Part shown: one piece after another, positions 48,882 to 57,504 of the stretch
Numbering within the stretch: the stretch's first letter is position 1
Layout of the letters: each line of letters starts with the position of its first letter
From: an uncultured Mycoplasmatota bacterium
GTDB lineage: Bacteria; Bacillota_I; Bacilli_A; RF39; UBA660
Direction of reading: 5' to 3'
Length of the DNA stretch: 64,000 nt
Assembly: GCA_900547225.1 (NCBI GenBank)
Contig: URFW01000004.1
Span: forward strand, 1-64,000
Translations under genes and position numbers: made by a program
Notes under the pieces: generated by a model
Told to the model about the DNA's origin: nothing
The model's database searches: none
The model's input: only the letters and a program-made list of their open reading frames with translations

Positions 48882-49820
48882 TTATTTTCTTTTAAATAGT
48901 CTTTTAATAAAACTTTTTGGTTTTTCATTTATATCACCATTATATTTTAATTCTGTATTATCAAATGTCATTAAATCCCATGAACCTATACGACTTTCGT
49001 GATATTTATTACCATTTAAAAATGGTATTTCCATTGTTTCCTTTGATAAAAATACATTATTAGGATCAGACTTGTGATAAGAAATATAATTAGATTTAGA
49101 TTTTGATATAGCTTCAATAGTCATATCTTTTTCATTACTTGTTTTTATAAAATAGATAGGATCAAAGCTAGAATCTGAATATATCTTTTCTAAAATAATT
49201 CTTTTAATATTTTCAATGCTTCCAAACTTTTGAGATATAAAATTTTGTCTAATGGATAGGATACCATCACATTTTGAAATAATATAACATTCGTCTTGAT
49301 TATCAAAAAGATTATCTATTAATTGATTGATAGTATTTTTATCTTCTATGCTTACAAATTCCTCCGATGATGATATTGAGTCAATGTCCCTTGTTATTCC
49401 TATAATATCTCCTTGTTCTCCAATAATCGGATCTTCATCGTTTACGAATACTCCTTCTATATAAATTCCGAAATTCTCTACATAAGGCTTAAAAGCCAAT
49501 CTATAATCAATAGTGGATTCTTTAAAAGCATTATTAACAGACGTTTTTATTTTCTCAGTGCTAAATATTCTAATTACTGGGGAGTTTAATTCTAAAAGAG
49601 CTAAATAGTAATCATTTGTGATAGGATTTTTACTTAAAGGAAAGGATGAACCTTTTGGAGCATGATAACTTGATGATTTTATAAGATTATAATTATCACT
49701 TACTTCTACATATTCAATTCCATTTTTAGATATCAATAAATTTTCTTTCATCCTAGGCATTGCTAATTGTACTTTTCCATCATAAAAATATTTATCTCTT
49801 ATTTTATAAATTTTTTTCAT
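48882..49820 (-). CDS. Hypothetical protein
   Basis: A 312-residue soluble protein of unknown family, with mixed alpha/beta prediction, many Ser, Asp and Ile, and a basic tail (SFIKRLFKRK). Start complement 49820 (GGAGG immediately upstream) rather than 49940: a SigA promoter lies at complement 49870-49898, inside the longer frame. No signal peptide. Neighbours are a pseudogene and an RNA candidate, so this is island cargo of unknown function. Confidence 0.65.
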   Translation of the reverse strand: MKKIYKIRDKYFYDGKVQLAMPRMKENLLISKNGIEYVEVSDNYNLIKSSSYHAPKGSSFPLSKNPITNDYYLALLELNSPVIRIFSTEKIKTSVNNAFKESTIDYRLAFKPYVENFGIYIEGVFVNDEDPIIGEQGDIIGITRDIDSISSSEEFVSIEDKNTINQLIDNLFDNQDECYIISKCDGILSIRQNFISQKFGSIENIKRIILEKIYSDSSFDPIYFIKTSNEKDMTIEAISKSKSNYISYHKSDPNNVFLSKETMEIPFLNGNKYHESRIGSWDLMTFDNTELKYNGDINEKPKSFIKRLFKRK

Positions 49821-49869
49821 AATTTCCTCCATTATAAATTTTAAATATTCTCTTTCAGCTCTGACAGTT

Positions 49870-49898
49870 ATTATATATAATTGATGTATTTTAGTCAA
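49870..49898 (-). promoter_or_regulatory. SigA-type promoter on the minus strand
   Basis: Reading the minus strand: TTGACT (complement 49893-49898), 17-base spacer, TATAAT (complement 49870-49875). Confidence 0.75.
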
Positions 49899-50065
49899 GA
49901 AAGACAAATGGCATAACTGTAAAGAATACAACTTTAACAAAAGTATTAGATTCTTTTAAATATAACTTTCAAGTTTTATTGGATAAATTATTAATGTAAA
50001 TATCATCAGAATAATTAAAAAACAAGAAACATTATATTGTTGATAATTACTTTGTAAGACACAAA

Positions 50066-50205
50066 AAAATCAATCTTTCGATTGATTTCTATATATCAAG
50101 TTCGAACTATTTAGTTCGAACAGATTCGTTAATGGAGTCATAAAGGTTGAAGTCGGATAACCTTTATTTTTCTATATAATAGGTAGTAATAAACTACCAA
50201 CTGAT
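50066..50205 (-). ncRNA. Structured RNA candidate A (tRNA-like start, terminator end)
   Basis: On the minus strand: AGTTGG and hairpin GGTAGT/ACTACC (complement 50182-50198), GAAAAA, hairpin ATAAAGGTT/AACCTTTAT (50140-50167), CTCCA (50133-50137), hairpin GTTCGAAC/GTTCGAAC (50100-50121), then terminator AATCAATC-gaaa-GATTGATT with T7 (50061-50087). A TATACT box lies just upstream (complement 50209-50214). The plan matches candidate C at 57505-57640; the last two hairpins also resemble those after tRNA-Gly. Confidence 0.55.
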
Positions 50206-50550
50206 ATAAGTATACTATGAAAATACTAATTTTAACAAAAAAGTGATGATAATTATTAGCAGGATAAAGGGAATGATAGCACTACACTAATTTACATTTT
50301 ATAAATAAAGGATTTATAGTGCTATCATTTCTTATTTTACACTTGCAAAATTGAGTTAAAAATATGGCAGAACTCTACCATACTTTCAATTTATCCCTTT
50401 TAATTAAATGGTTTGTAAGGTTCTATTTTACTTCCAAATGTTGGATGAATCTTGGATGTTTTAATTTAGTAATAAAATTTACCAAAATGCTGGTATAATT
50501 ATATATTGAAGTGACAGATAAATAGTAATTTGAAAGTGAGTTGAAATATA
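50206..50550. other. Gene-free stretch with a long inverted repeat
   Basis: No gene seen. Contains a perfect 13-bp inverted repeat AATGATAGCACTA (50273-50285) and TAGTGCTATCATT (50318-50330), and an extended -10 (TGGTATAAT, 50491-50499) for the VanZ-like gene. Confidence 0.6.
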
Positions 50551-51096
50551 ATGGATTATTTTATAATGGAAATGTGGAGTGGAATATGGACATTAAGAAA
50601 TACTATTCCATTGTCATTTATTGTTTTTTTGAGTTGTATATGTATTGAATTATTAATAAAATTTATTAATAAGAAAAAACAAAACATTAAAGTATCAAAT
50701 TTAATCTGTCAGTATTTATGGATTTTAATAATTTTATGTATATTAAAAATAACTGGTATTTTAAGTGGTAAATTTGGTATAACAACTCCATTTGATAGTT
50801 ATATTAGTTTTAAACTTTTTGAAGATGGTTTTAATGCAGCAACTATATTAAATATCCTTTTATTTATACCATTTGGATTTCTACCAATATTTATATTTAA
50901 AAACATTCATAAACATTGGTGGAATGGAATAATACTTGGTGGAGTATTTTCTATTGGAATAGAATTCTTACAAACTTTTATAGGTAGATTTGCCCAATTA
51001 GATGATGTTATTATGAACACTTTTGGGACACTTGTTGGTTTCTTACTTGGAATTTTAGTAATGAATTTCTTTAAGAATAAAAATGTAACAAAATAA
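50551..51096 (+). CDS. VanZ-family membrane protein
   Basis: A 181-residue protein with five hydrophobic segments. The VanZ family pattern is present: NILLFIPFGFLP at about 104-115 and IEFLQTFIGRFAQLDDVIMNTFGTLVGFL at about 138-166. VanZ of enterococci raises teicoplanin tolerance; most family members have no proven function. It is the first gene of the island's run of small genes, with an extended -10 upstream and the half-repeat GTAATTT at 50525-50531 before its RBS. Confidence 0.85.
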   Translation: MDYFIMEMWSGIWTLRNTIPLSFIVFLSCICIELLIKFINKKKQNIKVSNLICQYLWILIILCILKITGILSGKFGITTPFDSYISFKLFEDGFNAATILNILLFIPFGFLPIFIFKNIHKHWWNGIILGGVFSIGIEFLQTFIGRFAQLDDVIMNTFGTLVGFLLGILVMNFFKNKNVTK

Positions 51097-51100
51097 CAAC

Positions 51101-51120
51101 AAATTACAATTTAGTAATTA
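51101..51120 (+). repeat. Gene-junction repeat 1
   Basis: AAATTACAATTTAGTAATTA four bases after the VanZ-like stop; contains the inverted pair AATTAC/GTAATT. Confidence 0.75.
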
Positions 51121-51225
51121 CTACAATAATAATTAGTATAATAATTTTAGGTTATTTATGGATTATATCATTAATGCAATATAATTGTTAGAAAATAATT
51201 TTTTTGAGTTAGAAGTGGTTTAAAT

Positions 51226-52455
51226 ATGAAAAATAAAAATGAAATAGTAATAATATCAATAATAACTATATTAATATTATTTTTAAAATTGATAAATGTG
51301 TTTCAAATTGAAAATGGTTTAGGCTATCCTTTCATTATTGTTTTAATGATAATTTGTTTTAGTCTTGCTACAATATTTATTCAAAAAAATATAGATAAAA
51401 ATTATAGAATAAATAAATTAAATTATCAAAATTTAAACATTTTAAAATACATATCGTCAATTTTAATTATTGTATTACACTTGCGTCCGTTTCTTAACTT
51501 TTCAAATGAATTAGATCTAGCATTTAATAATATAATTACAAGAATATGTGTTCCTATATTTTTTATAATAACTGGCTATTTTGTTGCAAAAAAGGAGAAA
51601 GAAAATAAAAATTATATAAAAAAATACATAAAGAAAACAATACCATTATATTTTGCTTGGAGTTTGTTGTACATACCTGTAATAATAGGTACAATAATTC
51701 GATATTTGCCAATCATAAATGAGTATATATCAAAAATCAATATTACTTTACCTTTACTAATTATTCTATCAATAATATTACTACCTATTATAGTGTTGAT
51801 TGCTTTATGCTATACAGGAGTTTATTATCATTTATGGTATTTTCCTGCAATAATATTTTCTTTGATTGTTTTAAAAAAATGGAAACAAAAATTTAATATA
51901 AAATATTTATTAATAATTTCCTTTATATTATTATTGTTTGGAGCTACAGAAACTTATTATGGAGTTTTACCGTTATCAATAAAAAGAATATTATCTTATT
52001 ATTATAATATTTTCTTTACTACAAGAAATTTCTTATTCTTCGGATTATTTTATGTAGTATTAGGTTATTATGTAGGTACAAAGGAAAAGGCATATTCAAA
52101 ATATTGTTTTCTTAAATTAATTGTTTCGTTTTTCTTATTAACTTTTGAGGCAATATTACTACATGATACTGGTAGACTTAATAGTAATATTTTATTATCT
52201 TGTATACCATTAACTTACTACTTATTTATTTCGGCTATTTATATTACTAATAGTGTGAAATTAAATTTCCAATTTGGTACTTATTCTAAATATTATTATT
52301 TAATACATCCTATGATAATTTTTGTTATATCTTTGTTGTATAAAAATATAAATTATTATCCATATTTAAATATTTTGATAGTACTACTGATTACACATAT
52401 TACTTCAGCTTTAATAATTAAATTAAAGGAGAAAAACAAAAAGTTAATTATTTAA
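51226..52455 (+). CDS. Acyltransferase 3 family membrane protein
   Basis: A 409-residue protein with about ten transmembrane segments. The acyltransferase 3 pattern is seen in LKYISSILIIVLHLRPF (His near residue 86), RICVPIFFIITGYF (about 105-118) and YYHLWYFPAIIF (about 204-215). Family members acylate cell-surface sugars, teichoic acids or peptidoglycan; VanT-type proteins also carry this domain. Start ATG follows GAAGTGG. Substrate unknown. It sits between two junction repeats. Confidence 0.82.
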   Translation: MKNKNEIVIISIITILILFLKLINVFQIENGLGYPFIIVLMIICFSLATIFIQKNIDKNYRINKLNYQNLNILKYISSILIIVLHLRPFLNFSNELDLAFNNIITRICVPIFFIITGYFVAKKEKENKNYIKKYIKKTIPLYFAWSLLYIPVIIGTIIRYLPIINEYISKINITLPLLIILSIILLPIIVLIALCYTGVYYHLWYFPAIIFSLIVLKKWKQKFNIKYLLIISFILLLFGATETYYGVLPLSIKRILSYYYNIFFTTRNFLFFGLFYVVLGYYVGTKEKAYSKYCFLKLIVSFFLLTFEAILLHDTGRLNSNILLSCIPLTYYLFISAIYITNSVKLNFQFGTYSKYYYLIHPMIIFVISLLYKNINYYPYLNILIVLLITHITSALIIKLKEKNKKLII

Positions 52456-52456
52456 T

Positions 52457-52495
52457 AAATTACAATTTAGTAATTAGTTAGGAAAATAGTAATTT
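52457..52495 (+). repeat. Gene-junction repeat 2 (longest form)
   Basis: AAATTACAATTTAGTAATTA at 52457-52476, followed by GTAATTT at 52489-52495, giving outer inverted arms AAATTAC/GTAATTT. Confidence 0.78.
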
Positions 52496-52510
52496 GTAGA
52501 GGAGATATTT

Positions 52511-52762
52511 ATGGAAGATAAACAAGTATTATTTAATAATATAGATAAAGTTCACACTACCGAAATGGGTATTGATAGAATTAAGAAAAATCTTAAATTA
52601 GATACTGATGATGTTGTTGAGTATTGTAAGAATAAAGTTTTAGATAAAAATTGTAACATCTATAAACAGGGTAAAAATTGGTATTGTGAAATTGATAATA
52701 TAAAAATAACAATCAATTCATATAGTTATACAATTATAACAGCACACAAATTAAAGAGGTAA
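52511..52762 (+). CDS. DUF3781 family protein
   Basis: An 83-residue protein matching DUF3781: IDKVHTTEMGIDRIKKNLKL at about 11-30, VVEYCKNKVLD and GKNWYCEIDNIKITINSYSYTIITAH at about 55-80. Small and basic, predicted alpha plus beta. Function unknown; in other Bacillota it appears among accessory genes. RBS GAGGAG. The GyrI-like gene starts five bases later. Confidence 0.85.
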   Translation: MEDKQVLFNNIDKVHTTEMGIDRIKKNLKLDTDDVVEYCKNKVLDKNCNIYKQGKNWYCEIDNIKITINSYSYTIITAHKLKR

Positions 52763-52767
52763 AATAG

Positions 52768-53232
52768 ATGGATTATCAAATAATAGAATTAGAAGAATTT
52801 AATGTAATAGGAATAAGGTATGAATTATCAAAATCATTAAGTAATAATGTAAAATTAGCACAAAACCATTGGAAAATATTTAATAGTAAATTAAGAAATA
52901 ATAAGTTATATTTAGGAAGTAATTGGTGTAAATATGCTTTTATTGAAAAAATAGAAAATAAGATATTTTATTATATATCTATTCCTAAAAAAGATTTTGT
53001 ACCAAATGATTTTACAGAAAAGATAATTTTGAAAAGTAAATATTTAAGGGTAGAACATATTGGTAATATGAATAAACTAAAAGATACTATCAATTATGTT
53101 TATAAAGAAATAATACCTAAAAATAATATTTTAGTAGAAAATAGGCAATTTGTTTATTTTGAAAAATATGATTATAAATTTCATTGGAATAGAGAAGATT
53201 CTGTTATTGAGATCTATATTCCGATTAAATAA
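52768..53232 (+). CDS. GyrI-like (effector-binding domain) protein
   Basis: A 154-residue protein resembling stand-alone AraC-type effector-binding/GyrI-like small-molecule domains: YQIIELEEFNVIGIRYELS at the start, then an aromatic-rich core (NWCKYAFIEK, FYYISIPKKDF) and the closing FEKYDYKFHW...VIEIYIPIK. Such domains bind hydrophobic drugs or inhibit gyrase in related proteins. The ligand here is unknown. Likely cotranscribed with the DUF3781 gene. Confidence 0.75.
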   Translation: MDYQIIELEEFNVIGIRYELSKSLSNNVKLAQNHWKIFNSKLRNNKLYLGSNWCKYAFIEKIENKIFYYISIPKKDFVPNDFTEKIILKSKYLRVEHIGNMNKLKDTINYVYKEIIPKNNILVENRQFVYFEKYDYKFHWNREDSVIEIYIPIK

Positions 53233-53233
53233 C

Positions 53234-53253
53234 AAATTACAATATGGAAGTGA
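53234..53253 (+). repeat. Gene-junction repeat 3
   Basis: AAATTACAAT (53234-53243) followed directly by TGGAAGTGAG, which acts as RBS region of the next gene. Confidence 0.7.
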
Positions 53254-53262
53254 GATGAGTTA

Positions 53263-53739
53263 ATGAATATTCACTTTGGATTTTCATATATAGGTTTAAT
53301 ATTTTTACTAATGTTGATGTTACCAAATATTATATGGAGTAAAAATAAGCCTAAAGGCTATGATAAATATGTAAAAAATGAAAATAAAGTATTACTACTA
53401 TTGGAGTGGCTTGGAGAAATGCTAGTAACCTGTCTGTCATTGATATTTAGTGATTTTAATATAAATAAAATATCAAACTGGTCTAGTATATTGTTAATTG
53501 CCTTTATTATAATGATTTTATACGAAATATATTGGATAAGATATTTTAAAAGTAATAAAACAATGAAAGATATGTATAGTAGCTTGTTAGGAATACCAGT
53601 TGCAGGAGCTACTTTGCCAGTAGTTGCATTTCTGTTACTAGGTATATATGGTAGAAATATATTTCTTATTATATCAACAATAGTATTAGGAATAGGACAT
53701 ATAGGAATACACTTAAATCATAAAAAAGAATTAGAATAA
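53263..53739 (+). CDS. Integral membrane protein, unknown
   Basis: A 158-residue protein with five hydrophobic segments (about 5-22, 44-60, 70-88, 108-126 and 130-148). Motifs PNIIWSKNKPKGYD near 21-34 and LGIPVAGATLPVVAFLLLGIYGRN near 108-131 look conserved but I cannot name the family. It lies in the run of island genes separated by junction repeats. Confidence 0.7.
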   Translation: MNIHFGFSYIGLIFLLMLMLPNIIWSKNKPKGYDKYVKNENKVLLLLEWLGEMLVTCLSLIFSDFNINKISNWSSILLIAFIIMILYEIYWIRYFKSNKTMKDMYSSLLGIPVAGATLPVVAFLLLGIYGRNIFLIISTIVLGIGHIGIHLNHKKELE

Positions 53740-53740
53740 G

Positions 53741-53777
53741 AAATTACAATTTTATAGTTATTGATTTATAGTAATTT
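53741..53777 (+). repeat. Gene-junction repeat 4
   Basis: AAATTACAAT (53741-53750) and GTAATTT (53771-53777) as outer inverted arms. A terminator-like hairpin (GACTGTCA-type, about 53788-53812) with T6 follows. Confidence 0.72.
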
Positions 53778-53911
53778 ACCGAAAAGATTGTCAGTAATGA
53801 CAGTCTTTTTTGTACGACAAGCAGTTATACAAATAGATTAGTTCAGTGCAACTAATCTATTTTTTATAAGAATTATAAACGAATTAAATGCAATTATTTT
53901 TTTATTATTTA

Positions 53912-53948
53912 TTGACATTTAATTATAACTACTATAAAATATAGTAGT
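53912..53948 (+). promoter_or_regulatory. Promoter with palindromic operator
   Basis: TTGACA (53912-53917), 17-base spacer, TAAAAT (53935-53940). A perfect 9-3-9 palindrome ACTACTATA-AAA-TATAGTAGT (53928-53948) covers the -10. A likely binding site for the PadR-type regulator encoded two genes downstream. Confidence 0.8.
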
Positions 53949-53980
53949 ATAGTTTGTAGTAGAAAGAAGGGCTTAAATAT

Positions 53981-54331
53981 ATGAAAAATTATGACAACTA
54001 TTTTCTTCCTGTAGATAATATGGAAGAAGCAAAAAGATATTATGAGGAAATATTGGGGTTAAAAAAGAAATTTGATTTTTCTGATAAGGGAATGGTTGCT
54101 TATAATATTGGAAATGAAGAACCTGCAATAATTTTAAAAGACAAAAATAAATTTGAGAATTTAAAGCCTACAATATGGTTTGAAGTAGAAGATGTTGCAA
54201 TCTTCTATAAAGAAATGTTGAATAATGGTATAAAATTTTTGAGTGAGCCTTTTAAAATTGGAACTGGTAATGCAGTCGAGTTTGAAGATCCATTTGGAAA
54301 TAGACTTGGCGTTACAGATTATATTAAGTAA
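53981..54331 (+). CDS. Glyoxalase/VOC superfamily protein
   Basis: A 116-residue single VOC (glyoxalase/bleomycin resistance) module: LPVDNMEEAKRYYEEILGLK at about 6-25, a central ILKDKNK strand and VEFEDPFGNRLGVTDY at the end. Family members bind or modify small molecules, including antibiotics. The metal ligands cannot be set with certainty (Glu103-type residue in EFEDP is present). It is the first gene after the palindromic operator and is followed 12 bases later by the PadR regulator. Confidence 0.88.
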   Translation: MKNYDNYFLPVDNMEEAKRYYEEILGLKKKFDFSDKGMVAYNIGNEEPAIILKDKNKFENLKPTIWFEVEDVAIFYKEMLNNGIKFLSEPFKIGTGNAVEFEDPFGNRLGVTDYIK

Positions 54332-54343
54332 GGAGTAGAGATT

Positions 54344-54871
54344 ATGTCAAATATAGATTTGGTATTATTAGGACTTATTAAACAAAAATCACAAAGTGCT
54401 TATGATATTAAAAAAAATATAGAATATCGTAATATACCAAGATGGGTAAGAATTAGTGAACAGTCTATTTATAAGAAAGTATTACAATTAGAATCAAAAG
54501 AATATATTGTTAGCCATAAAGAGAAAGAGGAAAATATGCCAGATAAAGCAGTATATACTATTACTGACAAAGGTAATGATTATTTTAATAGACTTATGAA
54601 TGATATTTCAAATTATGATGTTAGTCTATATTTGGATTTTAATATTATTATTACGAATTTAGATTTAGTAGATGATGAACAAAAAAAGATTCTTGTTTCT
54701 AATATAAAATCAAAGATATTAGAATTAAAAGAATTGCTAAATGAAAGACAATCTCATAGACAACATATTCCTAATGTTGGAAAACAAATGTTCAAACAAC
54801 AATTAGCATTAGTAGAAACATTAGAAAAGTGGATAATTGATTTTGAGAATAGTTTAAAAGGACAAAATTAG
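54344..54871 (+). CDS. PadR family transcriptional regulator
   Basis: A 175-residue PadR-type regulator: winged-helix N-terminus (LVLLGLIKQKSQSAYDIKKNIE at about 6-27; ISEQSIYKKVLQLESKEYI at about 41-59; YTITDKGNDYFNRL wing) and a C-terminal coiled-coil dimerisation part. PadR regulators usually repress their own operon and release on binding a small phenolic or drug ligand. The operator at 53928-53948 fits autoregulation. The tet gene begins 49 bases later, so it may be under the same control. Confidence 0.9.
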   Translation: MSNIDLVLLGLIKQKSQSAYDIKKNIEYRNIPRWVRISEQSIYKKVLQLESKEYIVSHKEKEENMPDKAVYTITDKGNDYFNRLMNDISNYDVSLYLDFNIIITNLDLVDDEQKKILVSNIKSKILELKELLNERQSHRQHIPNVGKQMFKQQLALVETLEKWIIDFENSLKGQN

Positions 54872-54920
54872 CAAATATTGATTTTAAGTTAAAAGATAAA
54901 TTTGTAGGGAGGGAAATTCC

Positions 54921-56843
54921 ATGAAAATAATCAACATTGGTATTCTTGCTCATGTAGATGCAGGAAAGACGACTTTAACGGAAAGTCTGCTTTATACAAG
55001 TGGAGCGATTTTAGAATTAGGCAGTGTAGATAAGGGAACAACAAGGACAGATACTATGTTTTTAGAACGTCAGCGTGGAATCACAATTCAGGCAGCAGTT
55101 ACTTCTTTTAATTGGAATGACTACAAAATCAATATTGTAGATACTCCTGGACATACAGATTTTATAACAGAAGTGTATCGTTCCTTATCTGTTCTTGATG
55201 GAGCTATTTTAGTAATTTCTGCTAAAGATGGTGTACAAGCACAAACAAGAATACTATTCCATGCACTTCAAAAAATGAATATACCAACAATTATTTTTAT
55301 AAATAAAATAGATCAGTATGGAATTAACTTAAATAATATTTATCAAAATATCAAAGAAAAACTTTCAAATGATATTATTGTTATGCAAAATGTAACATTA
55401 ACTCCAGAAATATCAATTAAAAATATCATTGATTTAGATGAATGGGATCCTGTAATTTCCAAAAATGATAAACTTTTAAAAAAATATATTGCAGGAGAAA
55501 AATTGACTATACAGGAATTAACGCAGGAAGAATATAGGTGTGTTAAAAAAGGTTCGTTGTTTCCTATATACCATGGAAGTGCTAAAAATAATATAGGAAC
55601 TCAACAACTCATTGAAGCTATTTCAAATCTTTTTTGTCCTGAAATGAATAAGAATTATTCAGAACTATGTGGAAGAGTTTTTAAAATTGAATATACAGAC
55701 CATAAGCAAAGATTAGTTTATTTGCGTCTTTACAGTGGAACATTACACTTACGAGATACAATTGTATTGTCAGAAAAAAAGAAAGTGAAACTTACAGAAA
55801 TATATATTCCTTCAAATGGAGAAATGATACAGACAGAAATAGTTTGTTCTGGAGATATTTTTATAATACCTAACAATACATTAAGATTGAACGATATTAT
55901 AGGAAATGAAAAGATTTTGCCATGCAATGTATGGAATGACAAGCCTGTACCAATGCTACGAACAAGAATTGAACCGATAAAAATAGAAGAGAGAGAAAAA
56001 TTATTGGATGCTCTTACAGAAATTGCAGATACTGATCCTCTTTTACGTTATTGTGTTGATACGATAACACATGAAATCGTCATTTCTTTTTTAGGAACAG
56101 TGCAGTTAGAAGTTATCTGTTCTCTGTTGATTGAAAAATATCACATAAACATAAGAATCGAAGATCCAACCGTAATTTATTTGGAAAAGCCATTACAAAA
56201 GGCAGATTATACTATTCATATTGAAGTACCACCAAATCCATTTTGGGCATCAATTGGATTATCAATAACTCCACTTCCAATTGGCAGTGGAATACAGTAC
56301 GAAAGCAAAGTTTCACTCGGTTATTTAAATCAAAGTTTCCAAAATGCAGTAAGAGAAGGTATTAATTATGGACTGGAGCAAGGTTTGTATGGCTGGGAAG
56401 TAACAGATTGTAAAATATGTTTTGAATATGGTGTTTATTATAGCCCTGTTAGTACTCCCTCGGATTTTCGTTTTCTTGCCCCAATTGTACTTGAACAAAC
56501 ATTGAAAAAAGCGGGAACGCAATTATTAGAGCCATATCTTTCGTTTATACTTTTTACACCACAGGGATACCTTTCTCGTGCATATAATGATGCACAAAAA
56601 CATTGTGCAATAATTGAAACTAGTCAATCAAAAAATGATGAAATTATTTTTACAGGACATATTCCTGTACGTTGTATTAATGAATATCGTAATACTTTAA
56701 CTCTATATACAAATGGGCAAGCAGTTTTTTTGACAGAATTAAAAGATTATCAAATTGCTACTTGTGAACCAGTTATTCAATCACGTAGACCAAATAATCG
56801 AATAGATAAAGTACGCCATATGTTTAATAAAAAAGAAAATTAA
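54921..56843 (+). CDS. Tetracycline resistance ribosomal protection protein, Tet(44)-like
   Basis: A 640-residue translational GTPase of the Tet(M)/Tet(O) group, which removes tetracycline from the ribosome. G1 AHVDAGKTT is at 10-18, DTPGH and NKID follow, and the C-terminal domain IV with PVSTPSDFRFLAPIV and the tail SRRPNNRIDKVRHMF is complete. From memory it is closer to Tet(44) than to Tet(O) or Tet(M); this needs a search. Start ATG follows GGGAGGG. The gene is more even in codon use than its neighbours, consistent with transfer. It looks intact. Confidence 0.95.
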   Translation: MKIINIGILAHVDAGKTTLTESLLYTSGAILELGSVDKGTTRTDTMFLERQRGITIQAAVTSFNWNDYKINIVDTPGHTDFITEVYRSLSVLDGAILVISAKDGVQAQTRILFHALQKMNIPTIIFINKIDQYGINLNNIYQNIKEKLSNDIIVMQNVTLTPEISIKNIIDLDEWDPVISKNDKLLKKYIAGEKLTIQELTQEEYRCVKKGSLFPIYHGSAKNNIGTQQLIEAISNLFCPEMNKNYSELCGRVFKIEYTDHKQRLVYLRLYSGTLHLRDTIVLSEKKKVKLTEIYIPSNGEMIQTEIVCSGDIFIIPNNTLRLNDIIGNEKILPCNVWNDKPVPMLRTRIEPIKIEEREKLLDALTEIADTDPLLRYCVDTITHEIVISFLGTVQLEVICSLLIEKYHINIRIEDPTVIYLEKPLQKADYTIHIEVPPNPFWASIGLSITPLPIGSGIQYESKVSLGYLNQSFQNAVREGINYGLEQGLYGWEVTDCKICFEYGVYYSPVSTPSDFRFLAPIVLEQTLKKAGTQLLEPYLSFILFTPQGYLSRAYNDAQKHCAIIETSQSKNDEIIFTGHIPVRCINEYRNTLTLYTNGQAVFLTELKDYQIATCEPVIQSRRPNNRIDKVRHMFNKKEN

Positions 56844-56856
56844 GTTACTATTCGCT

Positions 56857-56873
56857 AAATTACAATTTATTAG
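56857..56873 (+). repeat. Gene-junction repeat 5
   Basis: AAATTACAATTTATTAG, 13 bases after the tet stop, followed by TGAG as in the other junctions. Confidence 0.7.
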
Positions 56874-57013
56874 TGAGATTGGTTTGAAATATAACTAGTC
56901 TTTTTATTTTGAAAGAAAGAATAATAACAAATATCACAGGGCGATGATTTTGTCATACATAATATAATAATATAAAGAATTAATATAATAAGAATATAAA
57001 TATTTATATTAAA

Positions 57014-57045
57014 AAACAAGTATTAAGTTGTTACTTTACTTGTTT
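57014..57045. terminator. Probable bidirectional terminator
   Basis: Stem AAACAAGTA (57014-57022) with TACTTGTTT (57037-57045), A and T runs at the two ends, between tet and the convergent pseudogene. Confidence 0.6.
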
Positions 57046-57483
57046 TAAAAATATTTTTATATAGCTGTGTTTCATCTGTACTTCTTATATTTGATAAATT
57101 AATAGTAATTACTCCGAGTTCTAATTTGTTACTTTTAAATTTATCATTATCTTTTATAGGTATTATTCTTATTAAATCTCTCCAAGTTTTACCTAAAATA
57201 TTTTCTTTATTGTAGATGTTTGTAATTTTTTTGTGGCTTTTACCTTCTAAATCTTTAAATGATATTTTGCTTTTAAAAGTATTTACATAAACGTCATCAT
57301 TATGTATTTATTATTCTTAATAACTATAATATGTGGCATAACATAAGCAACATTTGTACCTGTAATATTTTTAATTGAATCATTACTTATAATTGGAGTA
57401 GTATTTGTAAATCTTCAAATCATCTCAATTTTTCTTTTTAATCTATCACTTATTTTTAATTCTTTTGTTTCTATATTTAACAT
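57023..57483 (-). pseudogene. Broken hypothetical gene
   Basis: From ATG (complement 57481-57483, AAAGGAG upstream) the frame runs 22 codons, meets TGA, continues in frame for about 45 codons (VAYVMPHIIVIKNNKYI), then shifts by one base near 57300 and runs on (YVNTFKSKISFKDLEGK...KNIFKTSKVTT) to a stop at 57023-57025. At least two defects, so inactive. Family not recognised. It follows RNA candidate C directly. Confidence 0.7.
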
Positions 57484-57504
57484 AAAAAGGCTCCTTTACA
57501 TAAT

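Noticed and set aside
50551..56873. A true integron (attC sites, IntI)
   Set aside because: The junction motif lacks the attC core GTTRRRY and no integrase is in the window; kept only as a cassette-like array of unknown mechanism.
57417..57419. TGA read as Trp (mycoplasma code) in the broken gene at 57023-57483
   Set aside because: Other genes in the window end with TGA, and the same gene also has a frameshift.
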